A DNA stretch of 64,000 nucleotides from the NCBI GenBank assembly GCA_007844125.1, contig CM017567.1, positions 10,954,428-11,018,427 of the forward strand. The letters are read 5' to 3'. This stretch comes from Sinonovacula constricta (lineage: Eukaryota > Mollusca > Bivalvia > Cardiida > Solecurtidae). The first letter of the stretch is position 1. Every line of letters begins with the position of its first letter. Under the pieces are notes generated by a model. It worked only from the letters and a program-made list of their open reading frames with translations, did no database searches and was not told the DNA's origin. This document shows, piece after piece, positions 51,724 through 64,000 of the stretch. Position numbers and translations under genes: made by a program.

Positions 51724-51797
51724 TGCGCAACATTTTAAGTTGTAAAAATGGTAGTCATATTACTCGCTTGTTAGGTCTGGTGCAAAATATGAGGATG

Positions 51798-51845
51798 GTT
51801 CCAGACTTATCGCCCCGGTGTCAGAATAATGTGACTGTGTATGGA
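51798..51845 (+). mobile_element. Internal fragment of the SINE family, plus strand
   Basis: GGTTCCAGACT and CCGGTGTCAGAATAATGTGA match the central domain of the SINE at 51979-52291 but in the opposite orientation. Bases 51815-51837 are an exact 23-base inverted match to 52109-52131. Neither head nor tail is present. Confidence 0.7.
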
Positions 51846-51978
51846 TACATACAAGGTATTCAAGACATCCTTTAGACAGTGAACACAATTTTAGCAATTA
51901 ATTTATTTGTCTTTTATAATAATTTAATCTATAATTAATCTGTTTTTGATTGTATTCTTTTAATATGTACTGTATTTT

Positions 51979-52291
51979 GTTTGTTTATTGGGTTTATCGT
52001 CCCACCAACAGTAGTTCAGTTATCTGGAGACGGTGTCCACTTGAAGCAGATATAGTGCTGCCTTCACTGTGTATAGCATGCCGTGAACACCTGGCATGAT
52101 ACCACACCCAGTCACATTATTCTGACACCGGGCCAACCAGTCGTGGAACTACCCTTATATTTGCTTGAGCGTTAGCAAGGGAGCTATACCACTACCATTT
52201 TTAACGACTTTGGTATGTCGCGGACCGGGATTGCACCCGGGGCCTCCCGTACCTGGAGCCGACGCTCTACCGATTGCGCTACCAGGTCCGC
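51979..52291 (-). mobile_element. Full-length tRNA-derived SINE with perfect target-site duplication
   Basis: On the minus strand the element starts with a tRNA-like head: acceptor-like GCGGACC at 52291-52285, box A-like TAGCGCAATCGGTAGAGCG (52281-52263) and box B-like GGTGCAATCCC (52237-52227), ending in TCCGCGAC. The T-loop is one base short, so this is not a working tRNA. The body has a central domain CCACGACTGGTTGGCCCGGT and GTGTCAGAATAATGTGACTG, then a tail of GATAAACCCAATAAACAAAC. The 13-bp sequence TGTACTGTATTTT flanks both ends (51966-51978 and 52292-52304) without a mismatch, which marks a retrotransposition event. The layout resembles molluscan tRNA-related SINEs with a conserved central domain (RUDI-type is a candidate name, unverified). 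Confidence 0.92.
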
Positions 52292-52407
52292 TGTACTGTA
52301 TTTTACGTTTAAAAAAGGACACTGTGCCGATGCTATAAACAACTAAAAACATTTACATCCCGGGAATTGCCAGCGGGTAAATGTATATTAACGGTTTGCA
52401 TCCGTCA

Positions 52408-52520
52408 CACCCTCAAGCAAGCCCAGCTGAACAATTACAACCGAGCCAACAACAGATATGTGCTGCTTAAACCAGGATTATTTCACGTAATAGGAAATAT
52501 AACTATACCTTAGCAATCAG
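52408..52520 (+). repeat. Module M1, copy 7
   Basis: Best-preserved copy by composition: CACCCTCAAGCAAGCCCAGC, GAACAATTACAACCG, GCCAACAACAGATATGTG, TTAAACCAGGATTATTT and CACGTAATAGGAAATATAAC. It lies between the two inverted SINEs. A frame is open across this copy but indels break it in the others. Confidence 0.75.
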
Positions 52521-52684
52521 TAATCAAAAGGTTTATTTCTGCTGCACGAGAAAGAGAAAGCACTTCATTCCCCGAGACAATAATTGTGCAAATTTTATCA
52601 TCAATAAAGTGTGGTGTTTCGTTTAAAAGTATTGATTGAATCGACACATTATGTTGAGATGTATGCATCACACTCTATGTATAA

Positions 52685-53016
52685 CTGATCCTGGCAATAC
52701 AATCGACAGAGCGTCGGCACCGGGGTCAAGGAGGCCCAGGATTCGATCCCGGGCCGCGACATAACAAAGTAATTAATAATGGTCAAAGTAATTAATAATG
52801 GTAGTTGTATAGCTCCCATGCTAACGCTCATATATAAGGGTAGTTCTACGCGTGGTTGGCTCTGTGTCAAGGATAGTATGACTGGAGGTGGTAGCATGTA
52901 AAAGGTTTACGGCATGCTATACACAGTATGGGCAGCACTCTATCTTCTTTAAGGGACGCCGTCTCTAGATAACTGAAAAACGGTTGTTGTGACAAAACAC
53001 GTAGCACAATAAACAG
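52685..53016 (+). mobile_element. Second SINE of the same family, opposite orientation
   Basis: The head is more decayed at box A (CAATCGACAGAGCG) but box B is near canonical: GGATTCGATCC at 52739-52749. The body follows the 51979-52291 element throughout: TATAGCTCCCATGCTAACGC, AAGGGTAGTTCTACG, GGCATGCTATACACAGT, GTCTCTAGATAACTGAA. A 19-bp stretch (CAAAGTAATTAATAATGGT) is tandemly duplicated at 52765-52802. No convincing target-site duplication found. Confidence 0.88.
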
Positions 53017-54655
53017 TATATGGATACAATTTTCGTTTACAAATTAAATAGGCTAACTCAATTGATGCTGATGAACAAACGGGTTAATCTGCATACTAAC
53101 AAAACATCAATTAAAAGGTCACAATGTAAGTTGATAAAACTGTCTTTGTGATGTAAAAATTATATTGTTATTGTTTATTATCTACTGCCTTTAAAACACT
53201 GTAGTTTAAACACGGCTTAAAATGAATTTAGGCATTTTAAACTAAAATCACGAATTTCACCATTTTAAACTAAAATGATATAAACATAATATGAACCTAA
53301 TAGTGGTGTCTAAGCTTTGCTAGACTTTTGTAAAGGACATCACAAGATAAAGACTTTGATTAAAATAAAAAATTGATGAATAGGTGCACTTTAATGTAGC
53401 TTACTCATTTAATACTTTACACCATATACATTTCTAGTAATACGTTATAACTCTATGTTTAGCATTATTTTATGCTGACTGCAAATGTTACGATATCTTT
53501 TTGTTGATGTGTCATTGTTCTTATATTTATTCCCTCTATCTGATCATGGAGTAGCCTAACAGTTGTATGAGTATCCAACTTAAACTAAGCTTATGTGGCA
53601 TATACGTTCTGGCCTACTGAATATAAATAGTACCTTCTACCATCTAAAAACTTTTTATGCGTATTGATTCGTATTTTTTTTTTTTTTTGCATCAACGAAA
53701 TAAAACTTATCATTTACAAATGTCATTTCCTCGGCTAATGTCCGTCTAAGAGAGGAACAACAGGGCTGCTGAACAAAAATAAATAGAGCAGACAGTTAAT
53801 GTACTTAGAAAACATTATCGGGCCCCTCCAGTACATGTACAAAATCGTCGGCACTTCTTCGTCGTCAAATTCAAACGTTTGAGTGTTACTTATAAGCAAG
53901 TGGAAACCCATTTCGCTTACGAGATTTAAGATAATAGTTGAAAAATCAATAAATGGTACTTCTTTTCAGAACTGTGACGTCATAAACATAATATGGTGTA
54001 AACGGCGGACACGTTGGAGTTTATCTGTCGCTTAATTTCCATTTGCAATCATGTACATTGGAAGTGAATTTTGATGTCTGTTGTGTCTGCTAGTAGTTCA
54101 AATTTAGGTTAGCATTCTCAATGGATGTTCTCATTCAACAAATCTGCTTAGTCATCTACTGTTTTAAACAGTGACAGAACGTTTAGAGCCCAGATGTTAT
54201 TAGCAAAGTAGGAAACGACAGTTTTAAAATGATAAGCATTTTATTATAAAATGCTGGGAATGGTATTCTATGTATTAAAATTGTATGTATCCTAAGATAA
54301 TATTATCATATTCTATAATCGATTCATATTATGTACCTTACGAAACACCGATGGGTGGATTTATAACCTATATTTACATGTTTGCTTGAAAGTAACTAAA
54401 TTTTACTTGTGTTCAAGAATGTACATTATGAAAACAATAACTTACAAAAACAAACGTGCTCACTAAAATAAACCAACATCTAACAAGCTAATCATTCTTT
54501 TTGTACGTCACCGAAAACATGTCTTTTTGTTCTTCTTTACAAATAAACGTGCCAACCCTTTAGCTATATTATTAACCTTAAGGACGTAGTCTCTCCCCCA
54601 CCCGACCCACATTGATAAGAACTGTAATTATGCATGTAAAAATATTTTTATTTCA
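53017..54655. other. Unassigned AT-rich DNA
   Basis: No gene found. A T15 run lies at 53674-53688 and a TGACGTCA site at 53975. Confidence 0.5.
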
Positions 54656-54775
54656 GGCTGCAGCTGTTTGTTAAAAATGCACGAATGTTGAAACACTTCA
54701 CTAAGAGAGCCCAATATCAAAATCATACTTGTCTTTTATTGCCGGTATGCGAAGAATGCTTCAACAGCAGCCGTT
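54656..54775 (+). repeat. Module M2, copy 5
   Basis: Key parts are GCTGCAGCTGTTTGTTAAAA, GAATGTTGAAACACTTCACT, ATCAAAATCATACTTGTCTT and CGGTATGCGAAGAATGCTTC. It links copy 1 (first half) with copy 4 (second half), which supports treating all five as one family. Confidence 0.65.
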
Positions 54776-57779
<3,004 letters not shown>

Positions 57780-58000
57780 CCTGTCTTGGTTGTTTGGTCT
57801 TTTCCTCCTGCACTGTGGCGGCCAAAGTAATCGCATACGAGGCTCTATCGACTGAGAGGCCGAAAGAGGCCCACGGCGCAAGAAGAATCTGTGCTGCAAT
57901 CACATCGGCACATCAGTATTGCGCTGTCCGCGTTATAAGGCTGTCTGAAGCAGCAGAACGCTGGAACTTCCTGCGACTAACGTCTTAGCCGATGTTATAC
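57780..58000 (+). other. GC-richer patch with an open frame, possible exon
   Basis: About 200 bp near 50 percent GC in otherwise very AT-rich DNA, covering a 64-codon plus-strand frame at 57794-57988. The frame has a balanced, charged amino-acid mix, unlike the AT-driven frames elsewhere. I recognise no domain and see no clear splice sites, so it could be an exon, a fragment of an inserted element, or chance. Confidence 0.25.
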
Positions 58001-60400
58001 TAGTGAAATGTAATTGGCGTTTGATAGGAGTATTGATGCCAGCGACAAGTTTGTCGCTATTGGGAGAATTGGAAGGATTGCCTCTCGCATCACAGGCAGA
58101 CCATAACTAACAGTGGAGATGACGATATTGAGTTTGGAATAAGTTAACAAACGACAAGCACTTTAAATTTAACGGATTAGCGGTATGTATAACTGCCAAC
58201 GTTGTATTGTTATTTGTGAAAGGAATTGGATAATAGATATTGTGGATTTTATTCATTGAACACATTTATGGTATTTGTGTGTCTATTAACCTGTAGGTAT
58301 ATCAAAATGTTTCTAGCTAAAAGGATTCATTTTATTAAATGTACTTAAATATTCCACCAAGAATCAAGAAAATTATTACTTTTTCGAAACTATTGTACAC
58401 TATATTTATTGTATACACTTTTGCAGCAAAATATTGTATGCCCATTCTTCATCAAACGATAAAACTGCCTTCAATTAAAACAGAAAATTTTGATGTCAAA
58501 ACTACTTTTTTTCTAAAACACATTTCAACATATTGTTTAATATATAGCATTTTACAAATTCCTTTTTATTGAAGCATTGAGGCTCTTAAACACAAAACTT
58601 AAGAAGTAGTAAAAGAGACTTAAATAAGATCCTTCTAAGCAATTAAGCAAAAAGTAAATATCAACCATTAAGTTCGTTGTGAAGAGTAAATGTTCCACAT
58701 TATTTTTATTATTGTAATTATCTTTCCTTAAAAAAGATATAAGGCTCTTACCAACAGATGACTCGTCCTAACAACTTGTCAATATTTGTTCTATATCTTT
58801 TTTTTTAAAAGACGATTTATTTTTGATACTTCTAAGACCCTGTCCTTAAGATAGGAGTAATTTGTATATGACATTTAGATATTTAGTATATATTAAAATT
58901 CTGTAAAGTTTCGTAAACTAAACAAAAAGTTGCAATCACTTTCGCCAATATCAATTTTAAACGGCAATTTAAACATCCGTTTAATATAAAAAAAGACTTT
59001 TGGGAGATTTTCAAAATTTAAATTAGCATTTTCATAAAATGCATGACTCTGCCTACGTTTGAAGATAACGAATCAAGTAAATGATATATTTCTCTTTGCA
59101 TGAGCATACTTCGTCTATTGACGCTGGGCCAGGTTTTATGACTGACGCCCCTTATTATGAGATTTCTTGTAAAACGATCTGCTTTAGCTAAGTATTGTTT
59201 TTTCCTGTTGTTGTTTTTTTTTCTGTTAATATGTTCGCTGCTGCGAAGCTCTTGCAGATAACGATAATGTATGATAAACATATTGAGACTGATTGAAATA
59301 GAAATTATAACACGTTTTGTGATGATTGGTTGATTTTGTACCTAGTGGAGAGCTTGTTATTACAGATTAAGCACATTTATCTTCTTTCTTTTCTCCATTT
59401 TTAACGTTTTGCTATTTAATTGTTGAAATCAGAACTATTTATGACTGCTTAACGGTTATAATGAGACAAGATTAAGATGGCATAAACTGAAAAATAGTCT
59501 AAACGGAACTTTTACACTCACCTGAATCGGTGGGAGTTTAAGATTGTATCCGTTATTTTAAGTATATGTGAGCCAGGAACATTTAACACTTTATTGTGTG
59601 ATTACGAACATATCGCATCAAGTGTATGTTCCATTTTACATTGATTGCTGTTTTCATTGTTTTGCTTGTTAAATCTTGTAGCTATAAATAAACTACGTTC
59701 ATTGTTTATCAAATAGAATCACGAGAACGCTACATAATATAATGTGAACGCACAAATATAATGAAAAGATGCTGACTCATGTTTTTAAAGGGGGTTGGAA
59801 CAATAAAGATTAACGACACAAAATAGTCTAAAACAGTTCTAGCTATAGCGTAGCTTGATATAACAACTGTTAATTAAGTGTTTTATTTTACATGAAGTCC
59901 ATGTAGTCCTCTTTCTAAGAATTTAAAAGTCGGAGTCTTTCTACTCCGAAAATATGATTGTTGTATCGGTTTTTGTTTTATCCTTCAATTCTGTGATAAT
60001 GTTTTATTGAAAACAAATACCAATAATTCAGAACCATAAAACTTTTGTTCGGTGTTCTTAATATGTGTTTTGCACACTTTCGTTTCTTGCATTACGTAAT
60101 AAACGAGTATTATAATTGAAACAAACTACGCTAAGAGTCTATGATGGAGTACCTCTTTAGCGTGAATATCTGTAATTCTTACATATCACTTACGAAAAGT
60201 TATCCCGCATTCTTTATGTGATCAACATTAGTTTTGCCATCAAACAAAGCCAAAACACTTTGATCAGAATTCTTCAGAATTAACCTTTCAGTAGTAACGC
60301 TGGTGATGTATTAGGCGCTGTGTTAATGTGGCATTCTTGATATGTAGTGTAAACTACAAGTTACAATATAGAATGATAGATCTTCCAAAGAACAATCTCG
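58001..60400. other. Unassigned AT-rich DNA
   Basis: No gene or repeat supported. Confidence 0.5.
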
Positions 60401-60404
60401 AATC

Positions 60405-60477
60405 GGGTTTGCCTGCGGGAGACGCTCATAACTATCCCGCAGATTGCTCTCGTATAATTACACTTCGACGGCAACCC
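60405..60477. other. Nested inverted repeat (possible hairpin)
   Basis: An outer pair GGGTTTGCC (60405-60413) and GGCAACCC (60470-60477), with one unpaired base, encloses a perfect 8-bp pair CTGCGGGA (60413-60420) and TCCCGCAG (60435-60442) around a 14-base loop. It is GC-rich compared with the surroundings and falls inside a 61-codon open frame of no recognised function. Confidence 0.5.
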
Positions 60478-60787
60478 GCTGCAAAACTTTATACCTTCCA
60501 TGCAGCTTTATAATTGCGTTGGGTGTAAGCATTTTTATCCTGATTTTATAAGTTTGTTTAACCTTTACCGCAGTAATTGAACCCCTTAACCGAAATATTC
60601 TTAGACATTTTTCGGAAATTGTTAGATCGTTATATCGTAATAATACGACAGGTCGAAACTGACTGCTCGGCCACAGGCGCCCTGCCTAGGTATATATGGA
60701 AAACTTGGCTCTTTCAATTACCTAAAAGCCGTAATAATTATGAATATAAACAGAATGTATAATTGGAACATCCCTTTGATAACTTTC

Positions 60788-60800
60788 GGGGGGGGGGGGG
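60788..60800 (+). repeat. Poly-G tract, 13 bases
   Basis: Uninterrupted G run. Confidence 0.9.
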
Positions 60801-63800
60801 CTATATAATTGATGCTCTTACGTTTCAGTTTTCAACTCTTTTCTTTTTGAAATTGCATAATTTGTCTTAACAATTATTTTTGCGTTGCGTAAATCTATGG
60901 ATATGCGAACGAACGTCCGTTTACAATTCAAGCAAGCAGCATGACTTTATATAGGAATGCTACCAGCTGTAACTTAACCATGATCCCTTGTTATTCAATA
61001 GTGTCAATACCTTTTAGGTTTTTTTTTCAAGATTAACCAGTTTCGGATGAAGCAAGGATGAGCGCTGACCTAGCCTGACAGGATGCAGTCAATTACCAAC
61101 ATTTGTAAATTAGAACACAAATAAAGATTTTATGTTTGAACGATTGCCTGCATGTGGTCGCCTTGCCATCGTCTTTATTTTTTCGCACACTTTCTCAAAA
61201 ATATTCATATATGAAACATATTTTCCCCGTATATTTACTATAAAATATCAGAATTTCAGATATTTAGCTTTATAAATGCTTATTACGAGTTCTTGTTTAT
61301 TTACAGAATTTGAACAGAAATTATCAGGGTCTTAATACTTTATTACGACAAGTCGGGCATTTATGTTTAACATAGTTGACTTCAAGAATAACATTTCAGT
61401 TACGTATGTTTTCAAACTATTCAGAAATGTATCGTTGTAATATCTTACGCGGTAATTCTATGCCCTTAGGCCAGCTTTATAACAGAATCAATTAGTTGGA
61501 GAAATGAGGTCTTGGATTATAAGTCGACAGCAAAAAAAAACATCTCTCTATTTCTTTGAAAATTTCCCATTCTTTCAGCTTTGTGAGGTTCTTTCCGTTT
61601 TTGCTGTCAAACCATTTTAATGAATGTTTTTGCAGCACTATCTTCAAGATGCAATCGCGTCAATTTGAAAGCATATTAAAACTTTATTCGAAGTCCATTT
61701 AAATGGTTAAACTTTTAATAGTTTCAATACTATAACTTAAAACCAAGACAAACGAATTTTAGGATGAAGAATCTTTAATCTAATATTTTATTCAGAACTC
61801 GATTTTTGTAAGTATTGAGATGATGGACGTCTCTCTCTTTGGCGTACATCAAATGATCAAAGTTTCTAGCTTTAGTTTTGCTTAGATGATAAAAAGGTGT
61901 GGTAACTATACCAGCTTTTAGTTTCTATGGCACCTTCTATTTTCCATAATCGGTTTTATTTATCAATTATTATATTTGCGCCTTTTCCCATTAAGGTCCG
62001 TGTTTTAGCAAGATTTTGAGTTAATATATAAATAGCCCAATTTAAAGGAAACAGGGTGTTTAATATAGTAAACAATAGACTCGGCAACATTGCAGCGCAT
62101 TTTAAATGACTGTGGTACAAAGCAATAAAAAGACAAATAGATTTACTTCCTAAATTCTATGAAGACATAGAAGTTTCTTTCAATGCACGCTTTTTATTCA
62201 CGACTTACTGTCTACAAGTTGTCAAAATGTTGGTGGCATTTGTTTCGTGGTACATGTTTGGCTTATTATTTTTTTCGTACCTGAAAAATTGATTACATGG
62301 GTATTTATTTTAATTGAAGGAGCGTTAAGAGTTTTTGCGACTTTTCCTTAAGACTATGTCACTACTTTATCTATTTTACGGCTATAACTATAATCTACAA
62401 TGAAACGTGTTATTAATTAAACGTTCTACATCTATTTCTTATTATATTATAAGTTTAATATTAAGTTTTTGCACTTTCTTTTATAATGTATACCCCTCCA
62501 CGTACCCTACTCCTTGGACTTTATAATGTAATTTGGCTCATTCCAGCTACCGCACATATATTGCTCTGCATGCAGCTTGTGTGTCTGATTAAAGTTTCCC
62601 ATTCCTGCGTGATCTGCCATTTTGCAAGTTATTTGTTCTTGCTCTCTCGATCTGATGTATTTTACAATCTTTTTGTCATTCGGGAGCGTTAATCTTGAGA
62701 GGTATTTTTTAAAAAAAATCTGAAATTACGAATCGTTCACCATTATGGCATATACTCATAAATGTTAACTGTTTGCCGTTGTTGTTGTTGTTGTTGTTGT
62801 TTGCGTTTTGTCGTCGTTGTTGTTTTAATTGTTTTTGTGTCAAACATATCGCAGCGACTAACTACTGGGTTTTTATACATACTTCCTAGCCATTTCCAAC
62901 AAAATTCGCCCATAATGAGCGAGGCTCGCCCATAAGTAAGATACTGATCAATTAAGTGAGTTTATACATGTGGGCGACTCGATCACTTCGAGCAAGAGCG
63001 CCTTGAGTAATTGCAGTTAATGTACAAACAAACAACGGAATCTTAACAGTATGAAACTGTTGTTGCTTTTTGTTTGTTTTTTAATTACTTTTAATTCATT
63101 AACATTCTTTCTCATTACGTATATCAAACGTCATTGTTATACTGAGTTCATTATTAACATAGTGTACATTTGGCCGATGTTTTTTCTAAAGATAATGATA
63201 ATATGGATTTCTACGTTGGTCGCACTGTTTTAGTTATAGAAAGTAAATTAAAAACCAGCTATGACTGCCCTACTTTCCTTCTGGAGGATGGGCAATGAAC
63301 TTGTCATTTTATGGACCGGCACTCCTCCAGTTTGCTGCGAGGGTTACTTGCTGAAACGATCAGAACATTATAAACACACATACCAATTATGGGAAGCTTC
63401 ACGTTCAAGATAAGTAAGTTTGCGTTAGTATGAAAGGTCCTTAGCTGTGGACACGATTTCTGATTATGACCTTGTTCGATATTCGTCACTATATATTGTT
63501 ACAAAAACAATCACATGCTTGTTTTAATAATAGTGTCTGTGTGCGTCAAGGTTGTCTGTCTGGTTAAGCTTTTGTTTCATATTTAAACTAATTATCCTAA
63601 TGAGTTTTACTCCCAATTACCACTCTAATCAAACCGCTGGTGACATTGAAGTGGCTTCATATTTGGAAAATAATAGTTTTCTAAGTAAAATAATAATATT
63701 CATGTTTTCAAGCTGCTATTGTTGTTTAACTTTCATTAACGATTCTTGCATAAAGGTATCAGTTTTCAAATGAAAATATATCAGCTTCTTAAAGTAGAAA

Positions 63801-64000
63801 CTTTAAACCCAAGGCCTTATCCGGGTCGTAGTGTATTGACTAAATATGACCAAATAACAAAAGAAGTATATGTGCTTATTGATCTGTACTTCAAGGAAAA
63901 TGTGAAATAATTGATTCTTTGCTCGTTGTTTCGATAATTGCCTGCCAACAATTTAGTGTCCAAATTATCACCAAACAGTTTTGTCCAGTGTTATCTTTAG
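60801..64000. other. Unassigned AT-rich DNA with a (GTT)8 repeat
   Basis: A GTT trinucleotide repeat lies at 62778-62801, followed by a decayed GTC/GTT stretch. All open frames are short and without recognised domains. Confidence 0.55.

Noticed and set aside
52218..52291. tRNA gene on the minus strand
   Set aside because: The tRNA-like sequence has a T-loop one base short and no proper anticodon arm, is joined to a SINE body, and is bounded by a target-site duplication. It is a SINE head.
52408..52520. Module M1 as a coding exon
   Set aside because: The frame is open in the 52.4-kb copy but stops or indels break it in the copies at 15.2 and 37.7 kb.
52739..52770. tRNA gene on the plus strand, suggested by the good box B
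   Set aside because: Box A and the acceptor stem are decayed and the sequence continues into the same SINE body as the other copy.
60955..61020. Sixth copy of module M2, from TACCAGCTGTAAC
   Set aside because: Only about 10 bases match; the downstream blocks are missing.

Overview
This window looks like non-coding, AT-rich nuclear DNA from an invertebrate animal, most probably a bivalve mollusc. The reasons are the low GC content, the lack of any long open reading frame, many long microsatellites, a 32-bp satellite, and tRNA-derived SINEs whose body resembles SINEs known from bivalves. The organism is inferred from repeat style, not proven. I find no protein-coding gene, rRNA or functional tRNA that the sequence supports. 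All open frames are short and none shows a recognisable domain; the longest come from translated microsatellites or mobile repeats.

Layout. 1-5.4 kb: plain AT-rich sequence with a degenerate 38-bp minisatellite (2291-3345). 5.4-21 kb: mostly unassigned DNA with scattered short repeated modules, a SINE remnant near 7.8 kb, a copy of the main dispersed repeat (family A) at 18.1 kb and a 100-bp TA tract. 21.2-24.0 kb: a 32-bp satellite of about 87 units that keeps perfect 32-bp register and has nested higher-order blocks. 24-29.8 kb: family A again, a SINE-like remnant, and a GA tract next to a C-rich quadruplex-type stretch. 29.85-48.8 kb: an old, diverged tandem segmental duplication, copy 1 about 29.85-40.99 kb and copy 2 about 42.45-48.79 kb, each broken by later insertions. 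Insertions include a roughly 1.4-kb inverted-repeat structure in copy 1 and a 640-bp tandem array in copy 2. A third, older partial copy appears at 5.4-6.0 kb. 50-53 kb: Z-DNA-type and poly-G tracts and three pieces of one SINE family, one of which has a perfect 13-bp target-site duplication. 53-64 kb: unassigned AT-rich DNA with a long TG/TA compound microsatellite and a small GC-richer patch near 57.8 kb.

The most interesting observations are: (i) two short modules (about 100-140 bp, called M1 and M2 here) that recur seven and five times, M1 partly as anchors of the segmental duplication; (ii) the block structure of the 32-bp satellite; (iii) a dispersed repeat family with a conserved stem-loop showing paired changes and a shared open frame in four diverged copies; (iv) the inverted-repeat structure at 32.4-33.8 kb. 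All alignments were made by eye, so boundaries and identities are approximate.
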